From an uncultured Christensenella sp. (GTDB lineage: Bacteria > Bacillota > Clostridia > Christensenellales > UBA3700): a stretch of DNA of 63,129 nucleotides. The translations under genes were made by a program, and so were the position numbers. Where the stretch lies: contig CASDWJ010000034.1 in assembly GCA_949284695.1 (NCBI GenBank), forward strand, positions 1-63,129, read 5' to 3'. The notes under the pieces are model-generated. The model saw only the letters and a program-made list of their open reading frames with translations, had not been told where the DNA came from and did not search any database. Every line of letters begins with the position of its first letter. Positions within the stretch are counted from its first letter, which is position 1. Shown in pieces: positions 7,462-15,859 of the stretch.

Positions 7462-10407
7462 ATGGGTATGGACAAGCCCTTTGTCAAAGGAGCGATCGCG
7501 ACTCCGGGGCACGTGTTAAACATTCTGAACATCAAAAACCGCTGTTACACCAAGATCGCGGATCTTAAAGCGGAAGTCATCAAAAGCGACGAGCCGATAC
7601 GCTTCGAAGACCTTGACAAGAACGCGTTCAAGCCTGCGCACAAAATGGAAAAATGGGCGAAAAAGTTCGGGTGCGCCTGGTTCCGTTTTACGGGCAAAGT
7701 TCCCGAGACGGCGAAAGGCTCGCACGTCGTACTGCGCATAAAACTTCAGGGCGAAGGTCTCGTGTTCAACGAGGACGGCATCGTCCTGCAAGGCATAACT
7801 CAGATCGTCAGCAAGGGCGACATTTTCCACTCTCTCGTCGGCAAACAGGTCGTCGACGTCGCGGAATGTTCCACCGGCAACGAGGAGATCAAACTGTATA
7901 TCGACGCGGGTTTCAACGGCAAACTGCGTTTTGAAAACCTCGTCGCGAGACTGCGCCGTTGCGACATAAGCATACTCAACGAAGAAGTAAATCAATATTA
8001 TTACGACTATATCGACCTCTATTTCACGATGCTCAAACTGGACAAGTCCAACCCGCGCGTGGCGGAGATAGATAAAGTCCTCAAAGAGTCTTTCAAGGCG
8101 TTCAGAAAGCAGGGCGCGAAGGCGGCGAGAGCCGTGCTCGCTCCTCAGTTCGAAAAACCCGTCTTCGACAAGCAGACAGAATATTACTGCATAGGTCACG
8201 CGCATATCGACCTCGCCTGGCTGTGGCCTCTGCGCGAGACCAAGCGCAAGGTAGCGAGGACTTTTGCCAATCAGCTGCGCAACATAAAGCATTACGACGA
8301 CTTCATTTTCGCAGAATCGCAGCCGCAGATGTGGGTATGGCTCAAAGAGGGCTACCCCGATCTCTACGAAAAGGCGAAAAAAGCGGTAATGGACGGCAGG
8401 ATAGAGCTTCAGGGCAAGATGTGGGTCGAGAGCGACACCAACCTGACGGGCGGCGAGAGCTGGATAAGACAGTCGCTTTACGGCGACAGATTCTGGAAGG
8501 AGGAATTCGGCAAGGATGTCAACCTGTGCTGGCTCCCCGACGTGTTCGGCTTCCCCGCGTCTCTGCCGCAGGTCATCAAGGGTTGCGGCATGGATTACTT
8601 CATGACGATCAAGATCATCAGCAACACGGTCAATCAGTTCCCGTATAAGACTTTCAACTGGGTGGGCATAGACGGCACGACCCTGCTCGCGCACATGGAG
8701 CCGCTCGGCGACTACAACGCGGGCGCTTCTCCGCTTGCGATATTCAAAGGCAATATGCGCAATACCGAAAAGGACACGATCCCCAAAGCCTTGCTGATAT
8801 ACGGCGACGGAGACGGCGGCGGCGGTCCGGGCGAAGGACATATCGAGTACGTCAAGCGTCACAAAAAGCTGTTCAACTGCAAAGTCAGCAAGTCGGTCAA
8901 CCTCTTTGAAGATCTCGAGCCTTACCGCGAGATAATGCCGACGCACAAGGGCGAGCTTTACTACGAGCGCCATCAGGGTTGTTACACCTCGCAGGCGCGC
9001 TCCAAGAAGTTCAACCGCAAGATAGAATATCTGCTCCACAAGGTCGAATGGCTGGGCGCGGTCGCAAAACTGACGGGCGCGAAGTACGACTTCGACGAAA
9101 TGGAAAAGATATGGAAGGAGATCCTTCTCTATCAGTTCCACGACATACTGCCGGGCACCTCTATCAAGCGCGTCTACGACGAGAGCCTCGCAAGATATCA
9201 GATCCTCTACGACCGCCTCGACGAAATAGCGAAAAACATTTTGCTCGCGGGCAAGAAGGACGGCAAGCTCTGCGCGGTCAACCCGACCGACTTCGAAAGA
9301 ACGGAATGGGTCGAACGCGACGGCGAATGGTACAAACTCTCGCTCGCGCCGTACAGCGTATCGCTTCTCCCCGACCCCGTAAAGGCGGATTCGTCCTCCC
9401 TCTCCTTCGACGACTACACCATTCAGAACTCCAAAGTGCGCGTCGTGTTCGGCACCAAGGGCGAGATCACCTCTCTCTACGACAAAGAGGGCGGCAAGGA
9501 GATCGTCGGCAAGTACTTCAACAAGTTCACGGTATACAGTGACCCGTTCATGTACTACAATGCGTGGGATATCAACATCCACTATCCCGAAATGAAAAAG
9601 TGGGATATGAAACTGGTCGGCGTGCGCACCTACATCGACGGCGTGCGCGTCGTCAGAGAACAGACGTTCAAGTACGACAAATCCACGCTCGTGCAGAAAA
9701 TATCGCTCACCGTCGACGACAATATGGTCAGATTCGACACAACGGTCGACTGGGACGAGCGCTTCAGAATGCTCAGAGCCGACTTCATTCCCGCTTTCTT
9801 CGCGGACGAGGTCAACTGCGATATCCAGTTCGGCACCTTCAACCGCACGACAAAACAGGAGAACAGCGTAGACTGGGCGCAGTTCGAGATCTGCGCGCAC
9901 AAGTACGTCAACATCGACGGCGCGGATTACGGCTTCGCGCTCATCAACGACTGCAAATACGGTCACCGCGCGAAAGACGGCTTCCTCAGCCTGTGTCTGC
10001 TCCGCTCGCCCGAGTTCCCCGACCCGACCTGCGATATCTGCACGCATACGTTCAGCTATGCGATACTGCCGCACAAAGCGCCTCTCGCAGAGAGTGACGT
10101 TCTGGCGCGCGCATACTGCTTCAATCAGCCGATAGATATAGTCGGATCCAATATGAATATCGACACGTTCGTAAAGACGAGCAACGACGGCGTTGTTGTC
10201 GAGACCGTCAAACCCGCAGAAAGCGGCGAAGGCACGCTGCTGAGAATTTACGAATGCAAGGGAAAAGAGTGTTCTGTCGCGCTGACGCCGTCCGTAAAGT
10301 TTGATAAGGCTTACGACTGCGATATGCTCGAAAATATCAAAGGCGAAACCGATATAAGCAACCTCACGTTCAGACCGTGGGAGATCAAAACGATCATCCT
10401 CAAATAG
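7462..10407 (+). CDS. alpha-mannosidase, glycoside hydrolase family 38
   Basis: A 981-aa cytoplasmic GH38 enzyme without a signal peptide, expected to trim alpha-mannose residues from imported glycans. Catalytic zinc-site residues are visible: His246-x-His248-x-Asp250 in GHAHIDLAWLWP, the nucleophile Asp325 in WVESDTNLTGGES, and His560 in YQFHDILPGTS. The WLPDVFGFPASLPQ and GDGDGGGGPGEGH segments are typical of bacterial family members. After the catalytic and helical domains come the C-terminal beta-sandwich regions (about residue 640 on). The length is normal. The start has an excellent SD (GGAGGT, 6-7 nt before the ATG). It is monocistronic and no mannose transporter is adjacent. Confidence 0.95.
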   Translation: MGMDKPFVKGAIATPGHVLNILNIKNRCYTKIADLKAEVIKSDEPIRFEDLDKNAFKPAHKMEKWAKKFGCAWFRFTGKVPETAKGSHVVLRIKLQGEGLVFNEDGIVLQGITQIVSKGDIFHSLVGKQVVDVAECSTGNEEIKLYIDAGFNGKLRFENLVARLRRCDISILNEEVNQYYYDYIDLYFTMLKLDKSNPRVAEIDKVLKESFKAFRKQGAKAARAVLAPQFEKPVFDKQTEYYCIGHAHIDLAWLWPLRETKRKVARTFANQLRNIKHYDDFIFAESQPQMWVWLKEGYPDLYEKAKKAVMDGRIELQGKMWVESDTNLTGGESWIRQSLYGDRFWKEEFGKDVNLCWLPDVFGFPASLPQVIKGCGMDYFMTIKIISNTVNQFPYKTFNWVGIDGTTLLAHMEPLGDYNAGASPLAIFKGNMRNTEKDTIPKALLIYGDGDGGGGPGEGHIEYVKRHKKLFNCKVSKSVNLFEDLEPYREIMPTHKGELYYERHQGCYTSQARSKKFNRKIEYLLHKVEWLGAVAKLTGAKYDFDEMEKIWKEILLYQFHDILPGTSIKRVYDESLARYQILYDRLDEIAKNILLAGKKDGKLCAVNPTDFERTEWVERDGEWYKLSLAPYSVSLLPDPVKADSSSLSFDDYTIQNSKVRVVFGTKGEITSLYDKEGGKEIVGKYFNKFTVYSDPFMYYNAWDINIHYPEMKKWDMKLVGVRTYIDGVRVVREQTFKYDKSTLVQKISLTVDDNMVRFDTTVDWDERFRMLRADFIPAFFADEVNCDIQFGTFNRTTKQENSVDWAQFEICAHKYVNIDGADYGFALINDCKYGHRAKDGFLSLCLLRSPEFPDPTCDICTHTFSYAILPHKAPLAESDVLARAYCFNQPIDIVGSNMNIDTFVKTSNDGVVVETVKPAESGEGTLLRIYECKGKECSVALTPSVKFDKAYDCDMLENIKGETDISNLTFRPWEIKTIILK

Positions 10408-10424
10408 GTCGCGGGGTCGTGGGA

Positions 10425-10612
10425 CGACAGCCAAAGTAGCTTCGCGTATCGAGGTTTGTATCGCTTAGCGATAGCCCGCCATTGCTCCCGCCACGCGGGG
10501 CGACTGCCGAAGTGGGCTTCGCGTATTGAAACTTGTCACGCTTAGCGACAGCCTACCCTTGCTCCCCGTCACACGGGGCGACAGCCTACCATTGCTGCCG
10601 GTCACACCGGCC
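10425..10612 (+). repeat. intergenic repeat array with CAC-loop hairpins
   Basis: The stretch after the mannosidase stop has no gene but carries related units. The longer unit (CGACAGCC..., AGTxGCTTCGCGTAT, GCTTAGCGA) recurs at about 10425 and 10501. A shorter unit, GCGAYAGCCyrCCmTTGCT, recurs at 10468, 10545 and 10578. Each short unit ends in a small hairpin with a constant CAC loop but different paired stems: CCCGC/GCGGG (10487-10499), CCCCGT/ACGGGG (10564-10578) and CCGGT/ACCGG (10598-10610). The two-sided base changes suggest the fold matters. Confidence 0.7.
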
Positions 10613-10642
10613 TACTTATGCGCCCTTTCTATTACGTAGAAC

Positions 10643-10675
10643 AAAAAACCGCCGCTTTTCAGCGACGGTTTTTTT
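10643..10675. terminator. bidirectional terminator between mannosidase and nfeD-floA operon
   Basis: AAAAAACCGCCGCT, TTTC, AGCGACGGTTTTTT: 14-bp arms with one mismatch and A/T runs on both sides. Confidence 0.85.
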
Positions 10676-10687
10676 GTATTCAAACCG

Positions 10688-11245
10688 TTATTTTTTATAT
10701 GCGGGATCGTTGATGACTTCGCCGAGGATTATCGCCTTTCTGACGTCGTCGGGAGAGACCTCGATCTTTCCGCTGCCGCCGTCAGAAGCGTCTATCTTGA
10801 CGAACCTCAAGCCGTAATGCTCGCCGCACCCTTCGTCGCTTTTGCCGTCGATACTGCCCGATACGGGCACCTTTTCCACGATATAGAGATCGTCGTCCGA
10901 ATGGTCGACGTCGCAGTGCTCGTCGTGGTGCGATCTTGAGATCCCGACCACTTTTGCAGAAGTGCGCACCCTCGGCGCGGCTTCGTACAGACCTGTGCCT
11001 TCGACTTTTACGCGCTCCCTTCCCGCCGTCTTTCCGCCGTACGGGCCCGACTTTGCGGGCACGTTTTTGTCTCCCGTCACTTGTGCAAAAACGTCCTCGT
11101 CGTCAAGCCGCGTGCGCGTATCCTGCGCACGCCTGCTTTCCGATTCTTTCTTTTTCTTTTCCGATTTCACGCTCTGTGAGACGACGACGATCACCATCAC
11201 GAACACAAAGAATACGAATATCGGAATAAACGTCGAGAGCGTCAT
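10688..11245 (-). CDS. small membrane protein coupled to floA
   Basis: A 185-aa protein that I cannot assign to a named family. It has one N-terminal membrane helix (residues ~5-23, very rich in Val, Ile and Phe), then a highly charged, probably flexible cytoplasmic region ([31 protein letters not shown]). The C-terminal helix [24 protein letters not shown] resembles short tails of small proteins often found beside flotillin genes. Its ATG overlaps the floA stop (ATGA), so translation is coupled to floA. It is the third gene of nfeD-floA, suggesting a role at floA membrane domains; this is inference. Confidence 0.75.
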   Translation of the reverse strand: MTLSTFIPIFVFFVFVMVIVVVSQSVKSEKKKKESESRRAQDTRTRLDDEDVFAQVTGDKNVPAKSGPYGGKTAGRERVKVEGTGLYEAAPRVRTSAKVVGISRSHHDEHCDVDHSDDDLYIVEKVPVSGSIDGKSDEGCGEHYGLRFVKIDASDGGSGKIEVSPDDVRKAIILGEVINDPAYKK

Positions 11246-12261
11246 TTCTTCTTTTTACCGTCTCCCGCGGGAGCGTCCGTGCCGCCGGTCAGCGAATTTC
11301 TCATCGCTGTATCCGCCTGTATGTTCTGCATACGGTAATAGTCGAACACGCCTATCTTGCCGTCGCGGAGCGCCGCCGCCATTGCCTTGGGGATCTCGGC
11401 TTCCGCGGCTATGACGTTGGCTCTCATCTCCTGCGACTTCGCTTTCATCTCCTGCTCGAGAGCGACCGCCATTGCGCGGCGTTCTTCCGCCTTGGCTTCT
11501 GCGATCCTCTTGTCCGCTTCTGCCTGATCCATCTGCAGCTGTGCGCCTATGTTCCTGCCCACGTCGATATCTGCGATGTCTATCGAGAGTATCTCGAACG
11601 CGGTGCCGTTGTCAAGACCCTTGTTGAGGACTGTCTTGGAGATCTGATCGGGATTTTCGAGCACGTCCTTGTGGCTGTCTGCAGAGCCGACCGTGGTGAC
11701 GATGCCCTCGCCTATTCTCGCTATTATCGTATCCTCGCCCGCGCCGCCGATAAGACGGGTGATGTTGGCGCGCACGGTGACGCGCGCTTTTACGCGCAGT
11801 TCGATACCGTCCTTGGCTATCGCCGATATGCCCGGGGTCTCTATGACCTTGGGGTTGACGGAGACTTTGACCGCGTTGAGCACGTCTCTGCCCGCGAGGT
11901 CTATCGCTCTCGCAGTCTCGGGAGCAAGCTGTATATTGGCGCTGTGCGCGCTGATGAGCGCATTGACGACCTTTATCGCGTCGCCCTTGGCGAGCACGTG
12001 AGTCTCGAGTTCGTCTATCGTGACGTCGAGTCCCGCTTTCATCGCGCTGATATACGCGTCGACTATAGTCGCGACCTTGACCCCTCTCCACTTCATACCT
12101 ATGAGTCTCGCCATAGATACTTTTACGCCCGAGACGAGCGCTCTGAACCATATCCTGATCGGCAGGACTCCGAGTATGACCGCGAGCAGTACCAGAACGA
12201 CGACTACGGCGACGATGATCGCCGTGATCGCTCCGCCGCTCATTGCAAGAAGCATTAACAT
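11242..12261 (-). CDS. floA: flotillin-like protein FloA
   Basis: A 339-aa flotillin-like scaffold protein of bacterial functional membrane microdomains. An N-terminal membrane hairpin segment (residues ~10-32) is followed by the SPFH/band-7 region ([33 protein letters not shown]), a helical coiled-coil rich in Ala and Glu ([32 protein letters not shown]), and the conserved end [21 protein letters not shown]. Length fits Bacillus FloA (331 aa). SD GGAGGAG is 7 nt before the ATG. It follows an NfeD gene by 16 nt, the classic partnership, in which NfeD proteins help organise flotillin assemblies. Confidence 0.95.
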   Translation of the reverse strand: MLMLLAMSGGAITAIIVAVVVVLVLLAVILGVLPIRIWFRALVSGVKVSMARLIGMKWRGVKVATIVDAYISAMKAGLDVTIDELETHVLAKGDAIKVVNALISAHSANIQLAPETARAIDLAGRDVLNAVKVSVNPKVIETPGISAIAKDGIELRVKARVTVRANITRLIGGAGEDTIIARIGEGIVTTVGSADSHKDVLENPDQISKTVLNKGLDNGTAFEILSIDIADIDVGRNIGAQLQMDQAEADKRIAEAKAEERRAMAVALEQEMKAKSQEMRANVIAAEAEIPKAMAAALRDGKIGVFDYYRMQNIQADTAMRNSLTGGTDAPAGDGKKKK

Positions 12262-12277
12262 GTTGTTCTCCTCCGGG

Positions 12278-12811
12278 TTATTCTTTTATTTTTACCACGA
12301 TTTTGCCGCCCTCGACGTAATCGACGACGACCTTGCAGTCTTTTGCTATAAACATTGCGTTGGATACGACGTCGTATATTTTATCGTCTATCCTGACGCT
12401 TCCCGCAGGTCTCAACGCGCAAAGAGTCACGCCCTCTTTGCCGACGAGATGATCGTAATCCGCCGTACCCGCAGTATGACCGACCGACACCGCCGTATCC
12501 TTGTTGACAAAGCCCGTACGCGACAGATATCCGCGCTTCATTGAGAATACCATCACGGTAAATGCCGCGACGAGCACGAGCATTACCGCCGCGAGCAGTA
12601 TGAAAAGCTGGATTATAGGATTGCCGCCGCCGTGATTGTACACGCGTATGACAATACCGACTATCACGAGGACAGAACCCGTTATGCCGAAAAATCCGAA
12701 GCCGGGCTGGAATATCTCGACGACGATGAATATCAGTCCCACTATGAGACATATCGCCGCCGCCCAGCCTATCTCGGAAAACACCAAGGCGAATTCTTGC
12801 CAGAAAGTCAT
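12278..12811 (-). CDS. NfeD-family membrane protein
   Basis: A 177-aa short-form NfeD protein (no serine-protease domain). Three or so membrane helices lie at about residues 12-35, 38-57 and 66-90. A C-terminal OB-fold domain follows ([51 protein letters not shown]), with the family's LRPxGxVxIDGxxYxV pattern clear. It is the first gene of the operon with floA, with SD GGAGG and a consensus promoter. It probably helps set the position or number of FloA assemblies. Confidence 0.93.
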   Translation of the reverse strand: MTFWQEFALVFSEIGWAAAICLIVGLIFIVVEIFQPGFGFFGITGSVLVIVGIVIRVYNHGGGNPIIQLFILLAAVMLVLVAAFTVMVFSMKRGYLSRTGFVNKDTAVSVGHTAGTADYDHLVGKEGVTLCALRPAGSVRIDDKIYDVVSNAMFIAKDCKVVVDYVEGGKIVVKIKE

Positions 12812-12859
12812 TTTTATTACCTCCGTACCGCAATTTTGTTACTGCGGGAGCTTTATATT

Positions 12860-12888
12860 ATAATACAATATAGGATACAAGTTGTCAA
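12860..12888 (-). promoter_or_regulatory. sigmaA promoter of the nfeD-floA operon
   Basis: Minus strand TTGACA, 17-nt spacer, TATTAT, about 48 nt before the nfeD ATG. Confidence 0.85.
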
Positions 12889-13054
12889 TAGCCGCTTCTT
12901 TTCCTGTTTTTCCCTCGCCGCGCATGTCGCGTAACGACAAAATACTTGCGTTTTTTGTATCGCAGATCGTGCTCTTTGCCCTCTCTGACGAAATATCTCA
13001 GCGTGCTTTTGTGCCCGTTTTCCCAATACGTATCGCGTTTTTCGGTTTTTATGA

Positions 13055-13082
13055 TAAAAAAAGCGACGGATAAATCCGTCGC
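13055..13082 (-). terminator. terminator of the SDR gene
   Basis: Minus strand GCGACGGA, TTTA, TCCGTCGC, then seven T, 22 nt after the stop. Confidence 0.9.
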
Positions 13083-13104
13083 CGTAAAGTCTTGTTTTTA
13101 TGTA

Positions 13105-13917
13105 TCAGGAAAGGAACATTTTGTACGCGGGATCGAGCAACTGGTGCGGGATAAGCTCCAACGCTCTCAGCATACCGCTGTTCTTGACCCTGTAACGCGC
13201 CTTCGGCTTCTTCTTGTTGAGTGCTTTCATCGTCGCCTTGATGAGATGCACGGGATCGTGCGCGTTCTTGAGTTCGTGCTCCATGATCGGCTTCATCTTG
13301 TTGAGAATGCCTTTGTAGAGCATCGTGCCCTCGTAAAGCGCCTTGAAAGACGCGGTCGCGCTGTCGTGCATACGCGTTTTGAATGATCCCGGAACGATCT
13401 GTATCACGGGGATACCTACGAACATGAGCTCTCTCCTCAGACTGTCGCAGTATGCGTCCACCGCATATTTGGACAGCGTATAAGGACCGTTGAACGGCTG
13501 AGGCGTCAGATATCCGCATTCGGAACCGCAGTTGACTATCCTGCCGTTGCCCTTCATTATCATATCTATAAAGGTGCGGTTGACTCTGACCATACCCATG
13601 ACGTTGATCATGAGACTCTTTTCGATAAGCTCTACGCAATCGCCCTCGATCATCGAACACATCTTCTGATAACCCGCAAAGTTGATGACTGCGTCCAGCT
13701 TGTCCGTGACCTTGAGGATCTCCTCTTTCGCTCTGTCGAGATCTTCCTGAATGACGACGTCGCACGACATCGGCACCATATTCTCGATCTCGGCAAGTTT
13801 TTCAAGTTCTTTCTTGTTTCTTCCGAGTGCGAAAACCGTCCAGCCCGTCTTCGTCATCTCTCTTGCGACGGCTCCTCCGAGACCGCCCGTTACGCCTGTG
13901 AATACAGCATACTTCAT
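13105..13917 (-). CDS. short-chain dehydrogenase/reductase
   Basis: A 270-aa NAD(P)-dependent oxidoreductase of the classical SDR type. The dinucleotide loop is TGVTGGLGGAVA (TGxxxGxG) near residue 8. Asp/Val of the cofactor pocket lie in MSCDVV, the NAG-like strand is INFAGYQ, the catalytic Ser is in NCGSECGY, and the YxxxK pair is in PYTLSKYAVDAY. The C-terminal part is less conserved and rich in Lys, so the substrate cannot be told. The ATG at 13917 is chosen over 13938 because SD GGAGG lies 8 nt before it. It is monocistronic, with a near-perfect promoter and its own terminator. Confidence 0.92.
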   Translation of the reverse strand: MKYAVFTGVTGGLGGAVAREMTKTGWTVFALGRNKKELEKLAEIENMVPMSCDVVIQEDLDRAKEEILKVTDKLDAVINFAGYQKMCSMIEGDCVELIEKSLMINVMGMVRVNRTFIDMIMKGNGRIVNCGSECGYLTPQPFNGPYTLSKYAVDAYCDSLRRELMFVGIPVIQIVPGSFKTRMHDSATASFKALYEGTMLYKGILNKMKPIMEHELKNAHDPVHLIKATMKALNKKKPKARYRVKNSGMLRALELIPHQLLDPAYKMFLS

Positions 13918-13964
13918 AATCAAAACCTCCGTCCACACACCGACTCTTGTCGGACAACAAACTA

Positions 13965-13993
13965 ATTATAAATAGGCTGTCGTTTTTTGTCAA
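13965..13993 (-). promoter_or_regulatory. sigmaA promoter of the SDR gene
   Basis: Minus strand TTGACA, 17-nt spacer, TATAAT: full consensus. A small CCGAC/GTCGG hairpin lies in the leader. Confidence 0.9.
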
Positions 13994-14156
13994 ACTTTTA
14001 ACAACAAAATTTGACGTTTTCTGCCACATTTGTATAATTTTTTACACATTTTATACATAAAGGCTCATTATATGCATGCATAATTGCATAAAAAATACTT
14101 AATGTTATACAACATTGCCAATCAATGTAAAATCGCGTTTTTTTCTTCCTTATTTG

Positions 14157-14185
14157 TTGCATAAATATGCGGCGCGGATTATAAT
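14157..14185 (+). promoter_or_regulatory. sigmaA promoter of the amino-acid ABC operon
   Basis: TTGCAT, 17-nt spacer, TATAAT, about 43 nt before the ATG. The AT-rich stretch upstream holds TGCATGCATAATTGCAT (14074-14090) and AATGTT/AACATT arms (14101-14116), possible operator sites; no known regulator motif was recognised. Confidence 0.75.
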
Positions 14186-14228
14186 GTACTCACGCGTAAC
14201 AGATATTAACGCGCAAGGAGATGTTTTT

Positions 14229-15095
14229 ATGAAAAAGAAAATGATTTTGTGCACGGTCGTTGCGATCGTTGCGGCTCTCTCTCTGAGCGTGCTCCTCGCA
14301 GGTTGCACCACCGTCGACATGTCCAAAGCAGGTCCCGAGGACATTAAGGCATACGGCAAACTCGTCGTTGCGACTTCCCCCGATTTTCCCCCGTTTGAGA
14401 ATCTTGAAGGCGACGAGATAGTAGGTTGGGATATCGACGTTGCCAAGGCTCTTGCCGAAAAACTGGGCGTAGAACTTGAGATTCAGTCCATGAGTTTTGA
14501 CGCAGTTCTCTCCGCCGTCGCGACAGGCAAAGTGCATATGGGCATGGCGGGCATAAGTTACTCCGCTAAGCGCGACGAGACGATGGATTTCAGCGTCAAC
14601 GTATACGACAGCCAACAGATGATTGTTGTAAGAGCCGATGACACTTCCATCACCGGTCCTATGGATCTTGCCGGCAAGACCGTTGCCGTACAGGCAGGCA
14701 CGATAGGCAACTTGCTTGCAAATATGGACGAGAATTACGCTTACACCACCGATGACGACGGTAACTCCGTTGCGATCCTCGGCAAGCCCGGTTCCGTCAA
14801 CGCTCTCGAAAGCGGCATGCTCGCTTGCCAGCAGCTGAAGAACGGCACCGCAAACAGTTATCAGGCTGACGCGGTCATCCTCGACAAACTGCCCGCTCAG
14901 GAAATAGTTGAAAAACTCAACGCAGAAGGCGGAACTCAACTCAGGATTCTCGATGACAGCGTTTACGGCGACGCTTACGCGTTCGCTATCGGCGAAGGCA
15001 ACAAAGCACTCAAAGAGTGGATCGACGCCGCTTATCAGGAACTCGTTGACGACGGCACGATCGCAAGACTCAACGAAAAGTGGGACATAGAGTAA
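14229..15095 (+). CDS. amino-acid ABC transporter substrate-binding lipoprotein
   Basis: A 288-aa solute-binding protein (SBP_bac_3) that captures a polar amino acid outside the membrane. The signal ends in lipobox LLAGC (Cys at about residue 22). The mature protein shows LVVATSPDFPPFE, GWDIDVAKALAEKLG, the ligand-contact segment MGMAGISYSAKRDETMDFS with its conserved Arg, and KTVAVQAGTIGN. Whether it binds cystine, glutamine, arginine or another amino acid is unclear. The ATG at 14229 follows SD AAGGAG by 9 nt; a longer in-frame start at 14115 lies before the promoter. It is the first gene of the importer operon. Confidence 0.94.
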   Translation: MKKKMILCTVVAIVAALSLSVLLAGCTTVDMSKAGPEDIKAYGKLVVATSPDFPPFENLEGDEIVGWDIDVAKALAEKLGVELEIQSMSFDAVLSAVATGKVHMGMAGISYSAKRDETMDFSVNVYDSQQMIVVRADDTSITGPMDLAGKTVAVQAGTIGNLLANMDENYAYTTDDDGNSVAILGKPGSVNALESGMLACQQLKNGTANSYQADAVILDKLPAQEIVEKLNAEGGTQLRILDDSVYGDAYAFAIGEGNKALKEWIDAAYQELVDDGTIARLNEKWDIE

Positions 15096-15120
15096 TCAAG
15101 AAACAAATAGGATAATTTTA

Positions 15121-15151
15121 CGCCCGTCCGCGTATATTGCGCGGACGGGCG
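15121..15151 (+). other. intercistronic GC-rich stem-loop
   Basis: CGCCCGTCCGCG and CGCGGACGGGCG form a perfect 12-bp stem with a 7-nt loop and no T-run after it. Its place between the binding-protein and permease genes fits a 3' stabiliser or partial terminator that keeps binding-protein mRNA in excess. Confidence 0.75.
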
Positions 15152-15163
15152 CAAACGGTATTT

Positions 15164-15859
15164 ATGAAACTCGATCTAAGCATTATATTCAACGCAAAAA
15201 CTTTTAAGATGCTCGCCGAAGCGTACGGCTGGACGATCTTTATCACCGTATTTGCGTTGCTGATAGGAATAATACTAGGCACACTGCTCGCGGTATGCAG
15301 AGTGATTCCTCAGACCAATATCGTCAGTAAAGCGCTCAACAAGATAGCAGGAGCGTATATTTCGATATTCCGCGGCACTCCTCTGATGGTGCAGCTGTTT
15401 ATCTTTTCTTTTGTTATCTTCGCCAATGTGATCTTCATCAATTCAAAAGTCAGCGCATATCTTATCGCGGTGATAGGCTTCGGACTCAACTCTGCGGCGT
15501 ACGTATCCGAAAACATACGCGCAGGCATACTCAGCATTGACAAAGGACAGATGGAAGCGGGACGCGCTCTCGGACTTTCTTACGGTAAGACGATGTGGAA
15601 CGTTATCCTGCCTCAGGCGGCGAAGAACATAATCCCGCCCCTCGGCAACGAAGCGATAACGCTCGTCAAAGACACGTCGGTCGCGCTGATAATCGGCGTC
15701 AACGAATTTTTCTATGTCATTAAAGGACTTACGGCAAGCACCTACAACGTGCTCACCCCTTACCTGTTCGCGGCTGTCGTCTACTATATCACGGTTGCGA
15801 TCATGTCGTTCGGACTTAACAAACTCGAAAAGAGGCTGAGAAGAAGCGATGCAAGATAA
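15164..15859 (+). CDS. amino-acid ABC transporter permease
   Basis: A 231-aa inner-membrane subunit of the HisMQ/GlnP type with about five helices. The ATPase-docking EAA loop is [38 protein letters not shown]. The N-terminal transporter segment [19 protein letters not shown] and PxxxR-like [11 protein letters not shown] are typical. The ATG at 15164 is preferred to one at 15137, which lies inside the intercistronic hairpin; no strong SD is seen at either. Only one permease is present, so it likely works as a homodimer. Its 3' end overlaps the ATPase gene by 11 nt. Confidence 0.93.
   Translation: MKLDLSIIFNAKTFKMLAEAYGWTIFITVFALLIGIILGTLLAVCRVIPQTNIVSKALNKIAGAYISIFRGTPLMVQLFIFSFVIFANVIFINSKVSAYLIAVIGFGLNSAAYVSENIRAGILSIDKGQMEAGRALGLSYGKTMWNVILPQAAKNIIPPLGNEAITLVKDTSVALIIGVNEFFYVIKGLTASTYNVLTPYLFAAVVYYITVAIMSFGLNKLEKRLRRSDAR

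Noticed and set aside
7516-10434. A 972-aa open frame on the minus strand
   Set aside because: Exact antisense shadow of the GH38 alpha-mannosidase, whose catalytic motifs are clear.
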